Positions 1 through 11,551 of a DNA stretch of 64,000 nucleotides are shown piece by piece; the stretch's first letter is position 1, and the number at the start of each line of letters is the position of its first letter. Under the pieces are notes generated by a model. That model had not been told where the DNA came from and did not search any database. It saw nothing but the letters and a program-made list of their open reading frames with translations. The translations under genes were made by a program, and so were the position numbers. Source of the DNA: Chionis minor (lineage: Eukaryota > Chordata > Aves > Charadriiformes > Chionididae); the NCBI GenBank assembly GCA_013398295.1, contig VZSF01008218.1, positions 46,358 through 110,357 on the forward strand, read 5' to 3'.

Positions 1-1364
1 CTCAAGATATTAGCCTGTCTTTGAGTTTATGACAAAGTTAAAAATTATTCATTAAACTGACCTGCAGTATATTCAGTAACTGTAAAATTGCCTTGCAGTT
101 CTATTTGGTTTGTAGATGTGATCACGAGTAAATTTTTAACTTAATTAATTGGCCGTTTCTGTTGACAAGAAATTTATGTGGTAATAATTTGCTCGAAATA
201 GATGCCGACTGTAGGAAATGAGATATCCATCATAGGCTTGTGTTCCACCAGCTGCACAGTGGCTATTATGAAAGTATTTCAGGCTGCGACGACCCCACTG
301 TTTGTGCAGTCAGGATTATATATACCCACGATCCATTGCCTGCCTGAGAGGCGCTCATGGAGGTCTATGATAACAAAGACTTTGTGATTTATGGCTTGCT
401 GTGAAAGCAGAGCTTGATGAGATTAAACAATTTCATAGCACAAGTGTTTCTTAAGACCTGATTTGTAGTTGCAAGCTGATGGTAAATCACATTTATATAT
501 CTGAAAGCATGCTCAGCAGAGGAGTGCAATTACAGTTTAAGACAGCTACTTTTTATTTAATTTTTATCCTGGTTTTGTCTCTTTTATATCCCCTTCGTCT
601 GCAAACCATTCACCTTCACAAGTCCTTTCTTGGTTAGAAGGCCAGAGACTGAAGTCACTGATGTTCTTCCTTTCTCATGTGCACTCTTACTAAAAAAAAG
701 AAAAAGAAAAGAAATATCTTTGAGTCTTTTCGGAGTAGCTTTTACTGGCTCATCTTGGCTGAACTGGGTTATTGGGTTCAGCTACGGGTCTTGATTTGCT
801 GTCGTGTTCAAAATCAAGCGCATTTATAGGCAATTTCTACTCACACAGATACGTTTAAATTTGAAATGCAATGATTAAAATATAGAAAAGTAAAAGAAAC
901 CACTCTTAGTTTCTTGCACTTTGTATTTTATATCTAATAATCTTTAGATTCCTTTTTTTGTTATACACAATAGAAAGCAAGACTATTTCTGCTAATATCA
1001 ACCTGCTTTGGGTTTGGATAGATATTGGCATTCTCGGTGACATCTTTGCTGTGCTTCATAAGCAGCTCCTGCTAAATATCGCAGCAAAGCTGTTTGCATC
1101 AATATTAAACAATGATTTGTGGGACTGAGTGCTTCAAAAACAGAATCAAATGCTTATGATACACTTGGCTTAGATGGATATGCTTATTGCTCTTTTGACT
1201 CCAGATCAGGTTGGAGTCCAACGTGAAATCCCCAATAAAACTGAATGGTTTCAGCTGTTGCTACAGCTACTTTCATGTTGGTGAACACATTAAAAGGAGA
1301 AAAGTAGAATATGCTGTGGAGTGAGTTATCATTCAAGCTCTTTCTCCGTTTGCTGCTATAATAG
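1..1364. other. unique AT-rich DNA, no gene recognised
   Basis: No repeat family, RNA gene or convincing exon was seen here. Short open frames such as the one from 202 are of chance length and lack protein-like features. A short A-rich tract lies near 690-712. Confidence 0.6.
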
Positions 1365-1474
1365 AAGACCTAGTTTCTCAATATGCCCAACATCTCCTGT
1401 GGGGCTGTGAGCAGCTCCTCGGCTCCCATCTGTTCTCCCCAAAGGCTCTCATCATCTCTAGTCAGCAGACCAAG
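1365..1474 (+). other. weak candidate exon, product unknown
   Basis: A pyrimidine-rich stretch (about 1336-1362) ends in AG at 1363-1364, and a GTTAGT donor follows AAG at 1472-1474. Of the three frames only one is open. It takes two bases from a preceding exon, reads 36 codons starting DLVSQYAQHL, and ends in complete-codon phase. That matches the phase needed by the open segment at 7849. I recognise no family. A 110-base segment open in at least one frame is common by chance, so this may be an intronic pseudo-exon. Confidence 0.13.
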
Positions 1475-1908
1475 GTTAGTTTTGTATTGAGAGAGGTGGT
1501 GAAGAGTTTTTCATAATGCGCTTTTCTACATTCTGCAATCTTTTGTTTATGCATCACAATCCACGGAATAAATTTCCGTGCCACAAATAAGAACAATAAT
1601 CCTATTACAGGATCAAATAGAGGCGAAGGTGGAATTTCAGGAGGGTATTATTCTGTAAGTTGCTTCGTAATAAGTCAACGCTAAAACCTTGTAAGGCTCC
1701 TGAGAAGTAAATGCATGCTTTTCCAGATATTTAGATGTTAGAAATCGTAACGATGAGAAGTATAACAAATAACCCTATTGGTTTTGCGGTCAGTTTTTCA
1801 CACCTGTTTCTCATCATAGACAGTCCACTCGGAGTTAGCTGTTGGAATGATAGAAATTGAGATGTCTTTGCCATAGCATGTAGCAAGTGTTCACGGGGGA
1901 CTAAGTTT

Positions 1909-1952
1909 AAAAAAAAAAAAAAAAAAAAAAAAACAAGCAGGGTTTTTTTTAN
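1909..1952. repeat. A25 run, T8 run and single-N gap
   Basis: Twenty-five A residues (1909-1933) are followed by a short spacer, eight T residues and a single N at 1952. This is homopolymer sequence where assembly is unreliable. Unlike the N at 5457 or 30743, no flanking duplication accompanies this N. Confidence 0.85.
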
Positions 1953-3235
1953 TTTAAACCACAACGTAAAAATTTGAGAAAGTAAAACCTCATGGCATTG
2001 CTGTTAGACCAATGCCTGTTTTGCCTACGCAGTGACTGAGATTACTAATCCATTTTGCCCCAGATGATGATAAATTTCCTCTAAATAAGACAGGAGAGTC
2101 GGCAAAGTAGGATTGACAATAAACTGTACATTTGAGCTATAGAAAAAACCCACAGTTTTGTAGGGAAAAAGACTGTCAACTTGCCACCATTGCTATTTTT
2201 TATCAGGTACTAAGTACCAGATTCTACCTTCTCTCTTTAATGAATGGGGGAAAGATGGGAAAAGCTATTTCCCTTGCCTCTTGCAACCGAGGTGAATTAC
2301 CAGCCCTCTTGCTAGTCATCCCTGCCAAGTTCCCCCGCAGGGTTACTTTTCCCAGAGGAAGGTAGTGTCCCAGAATGTGCTCTAAGGGTTTGGAGAGCTG
2401 ATGTGAATGATACTCTGCAAGGTGGAGTTAAAGAAAGGAAAAGGAATGCTTGGCTTCTGCTGACATTAGGCAGATGGGTTCCTTCAGGCTCTACAACACA
2501 TCTGCAATTGAGATGATCTCTTTATTACCAGGTCTGACTCCCCTCTTTCATTTTGTGCTTACAGAAAACATGCCATGAAAAGGCTGCTCAGCGCTGCACA
2601 TATTTGTTACCTACTGGAAAAAAGTTTTATCCTCTTAAACGTAGGCTTCCACTTCCAGCTAGCCTTTTCAAAGGACCTGACATAATAAAAAATACACTCA
2701 ATGTGCATTCAGTCCTGTAGAAGTTGAATTTTGGCAGGAAGTTGGTGGCTTAGGACAGTGAAATTTTAATTTTTTGGATATAGGCGTTAGTGTTTCCTTG
2801 ATTAGGGTTGTCACAGATTGTGGTATCGCACAACTGTGCTTTCTGAAGAAAACTCGTTGTGGGGGGATGTTTGGGGGCTTTTTTGCTTTTGTGTCTGTTT
2901 TTATTATTAAAATGTCTGCCAAGAAGTGTGGCCAAAAGTACACGATGATCTGTTTGGACCTTTTTCTGGTGATTGGTGGTGGTGGTCCTAGATTGAATCT
3001 CTGAATTATTTACTTGTACAGTTTTTAAAGCCACACTTACAATGTTATTCTCAGTCATTAGTATTAAGACAAAGCATTGCAGGTGAAATGCTGCATGCAG
3101 GTGCGGTGTCGCAAGTGACAACAGAAGTCTTTCCAGGACCTTATTGGTGAGCATTAGTATAAACACAATTTGCAGAATGGGCTGTAATAATATGGTTCCA
3201 ATATAATTTTGAGCTTCAAAATATATTCCATTTGG
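1953..3235. other. unique DNA, no gene recognised
   Basis: Overlapping open frames on both strands (about 2698-3238) are short, unlike any family I know, and lack splice context. Nothing else was recognised. Confidence 0.55.
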
Positions 3236-3325
3236 CAAATCTTATCTATATATCTCATATTAAAAAATCTATATATTTCTAATCTATTTTAAAAAAAATA
3301 TAATTTTAAAAATCTATATAAAATT
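3236..3325. repeat. AT-rich low-complexity tract
   Basis: An almost pure A/T stretch repeats a motif close to AAAATCTATATA at least twice, with blocks of ATAT and AAAA. It is a decayed simple repeat without coding content. Confidence 0.7.
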
Positions 3326-3454
3326 TCTTGTGCCTCAATTTCTTTGGCTGTAAGAAAGACTTAAGAAATGGTTATTTGTGAAAAATTCTTTCTGGATTTT
3401 TTATCATCTCCACATGTTGAAATATTTTTTTTTTAATTTCTTTTTTATGTGTTG

Positions 3455-3500
3455 GTTTTCTTTGTTCTTCTTCCTTTCGCTTTCTCTTTTCTTCTCTCTA
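3455..3500. repeat. polypyrimidine tract (T/C-rich)
   Basis: This is a nearly pure T/C stretch. The first copy of the 1,965-base duplication begins inside it at 3492, so a low-complexity sequence sits at the edge of the contig overlap. Confidence 0.7.
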
Positions 3501-5456
3501 ATTAGAATTGTTAGATTTGATTCAAGGTTTTTTTTTTTTCTTTTAAAACAATCCGTTCAGGGGGGGTTTAGCCTGCAAACAGGGTCAAACTTTTCTTCTC
3601 TGAAGTAAATAGCAGCCTCAGCCTAGTGTATCACAGCAAAGAAAACATTAAAAGAACATGACAGAGCCTCGTAAGAAATGGGAACCCAGAAACACCTGAA
3701 GCCCAGATGGCAAAAGCGGGTGTTTGGCAAACGGTGTGTAGTTTTCCGGCCTTTTGAAGTCAATCTCATTCTGACATTCCTTGAGAGCCAGCTAATACGT
3801 TTGACCAGACATGCTAGAATGGATCAGTTCTCGTCCTCAAGCACAAGAGAGAGCAATTCCATTTTTTTCAGGTGCTTGCCTTGTCTCTGACATAAATAAA
3901 AACAATCTTGTGTCGTATAGCTAGCAAACTGGGATGCATTTATGCAAAAAAGGATGTGTTCTGGCTAGATTTCATAATTTTTAAGTCATTGTTTACTAAT
4001 ATATTCTCGAAATGTAACGCAGTAGTGTTTGCAGCATGCTGATGCTTTGGTCTTGACTGATTTATTACTGTAGAGCTGTTGATGAGTTATGAACCTTGGT
4101 GACAGCATTTGACATCGTTCGTATTTGGCTTATTTGGAACATTAAAGCCACTGAAGAATGAAATCTGTTTCTGTTGGAGTCAGTGGCAAAACATGCAACA
4201 TTTCACTTCTAAAATCAAACAAAAAGAAGAAGAAACTTGCAAAAAGAGGCAAAAATTTGCCAAAAAAGCTGTGCCTGGAAATAGGGCGAATCAGGGAGAT
4301 AAAGTTGCTTGCTTTTTGTACACCTGGAGAGTGTGGCTCTTTTAGGAAATATGATTGCATGCTTTGTGTGCAGATGCTGTATGTCCGCGCAGTGGCAAGC
4401 AATCCTGTAGAGAAGAAATGAGAATTCCAAAGGAGTGCCAGGGGTGGAGTGTAAGACTCGTGGTTCTACATCCAGCCACCAGTGGGTCTCCTGCCAGAAA
4501 ACACACTGCTGTGTCGTACCTTTTCTGTCATTCCTTCAAACAAATACTGGTTTACCATGTTGGGTGCTCTAAGACTATGCTGCCAGTGAAAGGACTGGTC
4601 CTCTTCTCTACCCATGTTTTTGGCTGATGACAGTACAGTGGGTTAGTTTCATTTGTTGACCTGATGGAAAATTAACGTATTATTAAATGCATAACGTAAA
4701 TTTACGTATTATTTTTCTTTGGAAACTTTCAGATGGGTCAGAGAGGTCATCCAACATGCTGTGTGCAAGTGCCAGCTCATGGGAGAGAATGGAAATGCAT
4801 TTCAGGCGTGACTTGGGAGGGCAGGAAAGCCTTTTTTCTCAGTGGCAATGCATCTCAACTGGCTTAATCCAATTGTGAAAGTGCATTTTTTTGGCACAGA
4901 ACGTTGTTGTGCATCTCTAGCATGACTGTGACTGTCCGGTACGAACGTCCAGCTCATAGTAAATGCAATGTAATTTGATTTAGATCAGTTGTCTTCTAAT
5001 CTAGGTTAAGTTGACACTGACTGCTAGTTAAGACCTTGCCCAGTGATAGTTATGGAAATACTTGTGATGTTCCCTAATTTATTAACTCAGAAATTTGATC
5101 ATGTGCCAAAGCCAAAGGGGGGGAAGTGAACTGAAGTGCGTTTTAATGGTAAAATTCAAATCTTGTTTGGCAGTGTAGGTAAAAATATAAACACACACAG
5201 AAGTTACCTTCTGTACCTAGGCAACTAAATTTGTGTAGATAGACAACATACCAGTAGAAAGAGAGAATAATACGATTCGAAAAGTCCATCTGTATCTTTT
5301 GTTATTGAAGTTGATATCAAAATATGCAGTGTTGGATGTTCATTAAATATTTTCATTATTTGGAAAACAGGACTTTACGAAACATAAGGTTTAAAAATCT
5401 TTGATTTCTTTTACTATTTCACCTTCATTATGTGAAAGAGTAAACAACATTCGTTA
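3492..5456 (+). repeat. 1,965-base direct duplication, copy 1
   Basis: The segment recurs in the same orientation at 5458-7422 with a constant offset of 1,966. I noticed only two mismatches, at 3553 (C versus G) and 3562 (G versus T), both near the left edge. One N at 5457 is all that separates the copies. The content is single-copy-looking AT-rich DNA with short open frames that are identical in both copies and not gene-like. The most likely cause is the overlapping ends of two contigs placed side by side instead of merged. Confidence 0.95.
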
Positions 5457-5457
5457 N
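5457..5457. other. single-N contig join
   Basis: The N lies exactly between the two copies of the 1,965-base duplication, as expected for a placeholder between contigs whose overlap was not collapsed. Confidence 0.9.
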
Positions 5458-7422
5458 TTCTCTCTAATTAGAATTGTTAGATTTGATTCAAGGTTTTTTT
5501 TTTTTCTTTTAAAACAATGCGTTCAGGTGGGGTTTAGCCTGCAAACAGGGTCAAACTTTTCTTCTCTGAAGTAAATAGCAGCCTCAGCCTAGTGTATCAC
5601 AGCAAAGAAAACATTAAAAGAACATGACAGAGCCTCGTAAGAAATGGGAACCCAGAAACACCTGAAGCCCAGATGGCAAAAGCGGGTGTTTGGCAAACGG
5701 TGTGTAGTTTTCCGGCCTTTTGAAGTCAATCTCATTCTGACATTCCTTGAGAGCCAGCTAATACGTTTGACCAGACATGCTAGAATGGATCAGTTCTCGT
5801 CCTCAAGCACAAGAGAGAGCAATTCCATTTTTTTCAGGTGCTTGCCTTGTCTCTGACATAAATAAAAACAATCTTGTGTCGTATAGCTAGCAAACTGGGA
5901 TGCATTTATGCAAAAAAGGATGTGTTCTGGCTAGATTTCATAATTTTTAAGTCATTGTTTACTAATATATTCTCGAAATGTAACGCAGTAGTGTTTGCAG
6001 CATGCTGATGCTTTGGTCTTGACTGATTTATTACTGTAGAGCTGTTGATGAGTTATGAACCTTGGTGACAGCATTTGACATCGTTCGTATTTGGCTTATT
6101 TGGAACATTAAAGCCACTGAAGAATGAAATCTGTTTCTGTTGGAGTCAGTGGCAAAACATGCAACATTTCACTTCTAAAATCAAACAAAAAGAAGAAGAA
6201 ACTTGCAAAAAGAGGCAAAAATTTGCCAAAAAAGCTGTGCCTGGAAATAGGGCGAATCAGGGAGATAAAGTTGCTTGCTTTTTGTACACCTGGAGAGTGT
6301 GGCTCTTTTAGGAAATATGATTGCATGCTTTGTGTGCAGATGCTGTATGTCCGCGCAGTGGCAAGCAATCCTGTAGAGAAGAAATGAGAATTCCAAAGGA
6401 GTGCCAGGGGTGGAGTGTAAGACTCGTGGTTCTACATCCAGCCACCAGTGGGTCTCCTGCCAGAAAACACACTGCTGTGTCGTACCTTTTCTGTCATTCC
6501 TTCAAACAAATACTGGTTTACCATGTTGGGTGCTCTAAGACTATGCTGCCAGTGAAAGGACTGGTCCTCTTCTCTACCCATGTTTTTGGCTGATGACAGT
6601 ACAGTGGGTTAGTTTCATTTGTTGACCTGATGGAAAATTAACGTATTATTAAATGCATAACGTAAATTTACGTATTATTTTTCTTTGGAAACTTTCAGAT
6701 GGGTCAGAGAGGTCATCCAACATGCTGTGTGCAAGTGCCAGCTCATGGGAGAGAATGGAAATGCATTTCAGGCGTGACTTGGGAGGGCAGGAAAGCCTTT
6801 TTTCTCAGTGGCAATGCATCTCAACTGGCTTAATCCAATTGTGAAAGTGCATTTTTTTGGCACAGAACGTTGTTGTGCATCTCTAGCATGACTGTGACTG
6901 TCCGGTACGAACGTCCAGCTCATAGTAAATGCAATGTAATTTGATTTAGATCAGTTGTCTTCTAATCTAGGTTAAGTTGACACTGACTGCTAGTTAAGAC
7001 CTTGCCCAGTGATAGTTATGGAAATACTTGTGATGTTCCCTAATTTATTAACTCAGAAATTTGATCATGTGCCAAAGCCAAAGGGGGGGAAGTGAACTGA
7101 AGTGCGTTTTAATGGTAAAATTCAAATCTTGTTTGGCAGTGTAGGTAAAAATATAAACACACACAGAAGTTACCTTCTGTACCTAGGCAACTAAATTTGT
7201 GTAGATAGACAACATACCAGTAGAAAGAGAGAATAATACGATTCGAAAAGTCCATCTGTATCTTTTGTTATTGAAGTTGATATCAAAATATGCAGTGTTG
7301 GATGTTCATTAAATATTTTCATTATTTGGAAAACAGGACTTTACGAAACATAAGGTTTAAAAATCTTTGATTTCTTTTACTATTTCACCTTCATTATGTG
7401 AAAGAGTAAACAACATTCGTTA
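5458..7422 (+). repeat. 1,965-base direct duplication, copy 2
   Basis: Second copy of 3492-5456. The unique sequence resumes at 7423. Treat any feature or variant found here as a duplicate of the first copy until long reads show otherwise. Confidence 0.95.
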
Positions 7423-7848
7423 CGTGAAATAGTAAGGCTGACTTAAAGCTTCCAATAAAAGGAAGCAAGACCTCATTTTCAGTGGTATAATAGTAAATGA
7501 ATGAGCATCATTACAAATAAATCCAAAGTTCTCTTTTGTCTCAGGATTAATGTTACATTTGCTACATCTGGCTTTGTCTTTCTTTTCCTCAAGTTCTTAG
7601 AACAAATAATACACGCACTTCATCTTTAACTTCAGATAATCAGTTACCGACACCTGGGATAATGTGATGAGCAATGTAAATTTTATACACATATAGTCAT
7701 AATAATTTAGAATGTCATCTTAATCTATTTATGATCGGCTAATGACTGAAATGTTTTACCATTGTGTGGGATATTTTATAACTGAAGTTTTAATGGGTGA
7801 ATCAGTAACACCTGGCTGTCTGGAATGCTTCTCTTTTTCTCCTGTTAG

Positions 7849-7984
7849 ACATTTAAATACATCTCTGGAAGGCCCAAGGGGTGTGATGTGACATATAAGC
7901 TCTTAAAAGGAGGAAAATTAGTTCTTGATACCATAATGATCAGTGGGATGAACGTTTGCATACTTAGCATTAATGCTGTTAAAT
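7849..7984 (+). other. candidate exon, product unknown
   Basis: The pyrimidine tract CTTCTCTTTTTCTCCTGTTAG ends at 7848 and a GTAAGT donor starts at 7985. Frame 1 is open for 45 codons, beginning TFKYISGRPK, with one base left over. The next candidate exon, at 8065, supplies the two missing bases and stays open, with an intron of only 80 bases between. The peptide has a hydrophobic stretch in its second half. I recognise no family. Spliced together the pair gives about 95 open codons, which is suggestive but reachable by chance. Confidence 0.25.
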
Positions 7985-8064
7985 GTAAGTGTTTGATTAA
8001 GGCTCTTAAGAAGGCTTTTTTTTTTTTTTTTCTTCTTCTTCTTCTCTTTTAATGCCCTTTCTAG

Positions 8065-8215
8065 TTTCACTTTGTGAAATTACAAAAGGAGCTGATGTTT
8101 TTGCTTCTGCCTCTGGAGGAGTCTTGAATCCTTTTATATATGCTTTTCTCTCTTTAGTACCATTGTCTATGTTTTCTTCCCAAATCATCTGTAACGCAGC
8201 AGAGCTTCTTAGCGG
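8065..8215 (+). other. candidate exon, hydrophobic peptide, product unknown
   Basis: A very strong pyrimidine tract (about 8018-8062) precedes AG at 8063-8064, and a GTGAGT donor starts at 8216. The frame compatible with the exon candidate at 7849 is open for 49 codons and ends with two bases (GG). It contains a hydrophobic run around NPFIYAFLSLVPLSM. NPxxY recalls helix 7 of rhodopsin-like receptors, but the basic helix-8 residues that should follow are absent, so I do not call it a receptor. An opposite-strand open frame (8006-8188), rich in K and E, overlaps and may be only a shadow. Confidence 0.25.
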
Positions 8216-8561
8216 GTGAGTATATTAGACACCCAGGTGCCAACAGTGCAAGAATACAAATTCTGCTCCTAACAGAACATCTAGTATTGCATTCTTAAAT
8301 TCAAAGATATCACTCTAGTGGCAGTCCACTTTCTATCGTTGCATGAAAACAATGTGGTTGTAACTTTTTATTCCTTGCTCTTTTTCCTGGCAAGCCTTCC
8401 ACATTTTCCGCTTATCATTTTTAGATTTTGTACCCTTTGGAGTGCACAAAGCGTGAGAATGATAAAATCACAGTAATGGCAACTAAATAGGTCTATGACT
8501 TTTGTCTTGATAAGTGCACATGCGTATATACTCATGCGCTAACTTTATTTTCTTGCTTTAG

Positions 8562-8583
8562 CGTGCCTTCTGGGTGGATTTAA
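8562..8583 (+). other. possible short terminal coding exon
   Basis: The tract TTTATTTTCTTGCTTTAG ends at 8561. Continuing in phase from the candidate at 8065, one base plus seven codons lead to TAA. An AATAAA lies at 8876-8881. The segment is tiny and could easily be coincidence. An alternative in-phase terminal segment exists at 25717. Confidence 0.1.
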
Positions 8584-8822
8584 CTCTCCTTTTTATGAGG
8601 TAATACTGAGGGTCTCGACAGTCTTTCTACTTAGTGATACCTATCATCTGATAAATTTCTAATGAGAACTTCTGTAAAAAAAAGTCTCATATATAATTTT
8701 CCAGTTAAGTAGTTAGCCTTCTCAGACATTTTGATAGGGCAGAGTTAGCCCTATAAACTGTAGAATGACGAGTAGTGGCATTCTTCTGTGAAGACCACAG
8801 CCACTGTGGTAAATAGGAAGAT

Positions 8823-8845
8823 GGGGGGCGGGGGGGCAGGGAGAA
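8823..8845 (+). repeat. G-rich tract, possible G-quadruplex
   Basis: Runs of six, seven and three G residues are separated by single C or CA spacers. The long runs can be split into four G-triplets, so a quadruplex is possible on the plus strand. No gene or promoter was recognised next to it. Confidence 0.5.
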
Positions 8846-10317
8846 CTGCGGTGTTAAGTGTTATTAAATATTGGGAATAAAGGTATGCTTTCAGAAATAA
8901 TAAAAAGGAAACATTTTTGTTGTATTCTATACCGTAATTTTTCCAGAGGATACACTAAACCACAATCAAGTTGTGTGCCCAATTTACCAAGGAAGAAAAC
9001 AGCTTTAGAATGTGGGTGGATTGTCTTGCTTATATGTATTTTGGGAGGAGGTATATTGTCTATTGGACCTCCTATTAGGCAAATGAATGGATGACAAGGA
9101 ACAGTTAGTTTCTAGAATTTTTGGCACCACCCTTGTCTCATATCCCCGCTCAGGTAAAATATTGGAGAAGTGGGCGTCCAGCTCTGTCTCAAGCAGTCTG
9201 TTCTGTGGTAGGCTTGGACTCTATAAATTTAAGTGCCTTAAGTACTCAGAAATATGATTCAATGGTCACAATTAGATGATTTCTGCCATATTTTCCTTCA
9301 TGTTCTATGGAGAACTTCCATGCTAAAGTTTTGATCCTCTCTATTCAGACGCTTCTTCCACAGAATCACCCTCCGATTACAGTTACTTTTAAGGGAAAAG
9401 TATCTAAACAAAGCAATTTTCTATGCCAAAATAAAGACATTTGATATGTTCTTATGAGTGTAATATATAAGCTTTATTTCTGTTTGAATTCCTCATGCCT
9501 CAGCCCTGTTTCATACTGACTAATGGGGCGCTATTTCTTTGGTCCTTTACTTCCCTGATGTTGAGGAGCTGGTCTCCAGGTTGGAATAGGAACGAAGTAG
9601 ATCTGTGATTTGTAGAAACTCTCAGGTGCATATTAGGTCAGACAGAGAAGAGAGATGGCTAATGTATGTTTCAAAAGTCATTTTGACAAAAGTCTTCTTA
9701 GGTACCAGTTATCTAAGAGTATACGAGCACCCAAGAAGTGAGGCTGTCCAACATCACTGGTTACCTTCAGCGTAAGACACTAGATTTTAGCTCGTCTGTT
9801 GCCAAGTATCAGATTGCGAAGTGCAGTGGAAGGAATACGTGGCCGTGTGATAACTTTCCTTTATTCATGCCGCATGGGATAGATTTTCCAGGAATCTATT
9901 AATTTGTGGCTACTTTATGACAGTCCCAAGTCCTGGGATGTTAAGATAGGCTGACAATTTTAATTCCTCCTGTGATGTCCCCTGTTGCTGTCTGTCACCT
10001 TAAGTGTTTTTGTATGTACACCGCTTAAAGGTTCAACATGTGTTATGAGTAAAATAGATGTGCTTCCAGTGTACTGATTTATAATGATCAGCAAAGAAAG
10101 TGAGGCTTTTAATCTTTTCCGTAAAGTCATGGAAGTCACATTTCTTCTTTTAATTATATTTCTTTGTAAGCACTACTTCTGATCACTGCAAATAGGTAGT
10201 GAATTTTCATCTTTCCTTGAATGGCCAGAGAAATAGCACACTTCACACGGGTCTGGAAGGCCAATGTATTATGTATCTGTGATGTGTGGAACTCGCATGG
10301 CCCTTTTCTTAACGGTT
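8846..10317. other. unique DNA, no gene recognised
   Basis: One 78-codon frame (8858-9094) and other shorter frames have no recognisable motif. Nothing else supported. Confidence 0.55.
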
Positions 10318-10470
10318 TTCAAAGCGCTTTCCAAGGCTGATTAGGAATCCAGAAACACCACAACCAGGAAAGCCTCAGATTCCTCAATTTACAGAAAGAA
10401 AAGAAGAATGAGCCAATGATTTAGTAGCAAGCTAGAGACAGAAACCAGACATTCCCTTATATTAAGGCTC
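10318..10470. mobile_element. decayed ancient CR1/L3-like LINE tail
   Basis: The order of motifs (CAAAGCGCTTTCCAAGG, then CCTCA..TTTACAGA, then an AGCAAG..AGAGACAGAAACCAGA block) follows the ancient amniote CR1/L3 3' region. That region normally reads as fragments such as AAAGCGCTTTACAA, TTTACAGATGGGGAAACTGAGG and GGCAGAGCCGGGA. Divergence is high and the match is from memory, so family and limits are approximate. Confidence 0.35.
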
Positions 10471-11251
10471 CTGCTAATCAACAGACATTCCCTTTCTATG
10501 GAGATGCTAAAACAGTTGAGTTCCATTTTACACAGAAAACTTATGTCCACAGATACTGCATGTACGCCCTCAGGCTCTCACAATTGCATGTTTATTTTCA
10601 GAATCAGCCTCTAAACACATGGAGGAGAATAATTCGATCCTTTTGCAAATCAAACTCAACATGCAACATTTAATATTTTTAATAGCTTAATGTGCAAATA
10701 GCTATACAGATGTTGTTTTTCCAGTCTTCTTTATTATTGAGTTAGGCTTTGTTTCTGAGTCTGTTCAAATTGTAAACAAATTATTTTTGCATATGGATCA
10801 ATGTAAATTTAATAAACTTTATTAAAAATTTATATGAGAACCAAGATACTTTTTTCTATACCATGGTATTTTCTAGCTACATTAGAACGATAAATATAAT
10901 TTAAATATAACGACGTTTGTTTTGCCATTAATAGTTTTAAGTATCAAAAACCTGTGGATGACATCGTACAGCACCTAGCAAGTATTGCTTTTGGTTGTTG
11001 AGTTATTTACACAACTACATTCAAATAAATGAATGATTTTTTTTTTAAAGGTTATTTCTGATCTTTAAACGTGATTTTAATTTTCTTTTTAATACACGTT
11101 TGGTAATTTTAGGGATTTTTACATCCTATCTTTTGTATTCAAAGTGTATTCAAATAATTTGCAGCTGATTAGAAAGTACATAATAGGATGGTTCAGCAAA
11201 ACCATTAAGTCTGTTCTCAAATTTCCAGCAGGTTTTCATGATGTTAAATTT
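10471..11251. other. AT-rich unique DNA, no gene recognised
   Basis: Many A/T tracts and AATAAA-like hexamers (for example near 10810) occur, but no coding or structural RNA signal was recognised. Confidence 0.55.
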
Positions 11252-11291
11252 ATGTTTAAATGTTAAAATTATGTTTTAATGTTAAAATTTG
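11252..11291 (+). repeat. imperfect tandem repeat, about 19-base unit
   Basis: Two adjacent near-copies of an ATGTTTTAATGTTAAAATT unit, preceded by a related fragment. The ATG of the open frame at 11279 arises from this repeat, which weakens that frame as a gene start. Confidence 0.6.
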
Positions 11292-11551
11292 CCTTCTGTC
11301 TGGTACTGCTTCTGTTGTTTATGTCCTGCAGAAAGGCCTTTCTGACACTCACGGAGGAAACTCCTTCTAGCTCTTGGTTCTCATCAAAACACCTCTTTGC
11401 AGAGAGTCTTTGCAGCTTTGCAGGAATATTCCTTGGTTCCCAGGATACCCCTACAGAAATCCCGAAGTGCGGGTGCCCCAGGGTTACCTGCGACACTGCT
11501 TTTGTTGGGTTTCTCCTTGATTTGAATTTCCTCCTTCCCTTGAAGGTATGA
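11279..11551 (+). other. 90-codon open frame with signal-peptide-like N terminus
   Basis: The frame begins MLKFAFCLVLLLLFMSC. It has one basic residue, a hydrophobic core of about 12 residues and a small residue near position 16, which together resemble a secretory signal. The remainder has four further cysteines and no motif I know. Against a gene: the ATG sits in an AT-rich tandem repeat with T at -3, and an AG preceded by TTATGTCCTGC lies inside the frame at 11330. A GTATGA donor-like site follows AAG near 11545. It is probably chance, or part of an exon starting at the internal acceptor. Confidence 0.15.

Noticed and set aside
3678..6844. Family of identical small open frames suggesting a tandem gene array
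   Set aside because: All are exact pairs generated by the 1,965-base contig overlap.
8120..8175. NPFIY motif in the plus-strand frame suggesting helix 7 of a rhodopsin-like receptor
   Set aside because: The basic amphipathic helix 8 that should follow is missing. There is no lysine for opsins and no helix-6 motif upstream. Probably coincidence.
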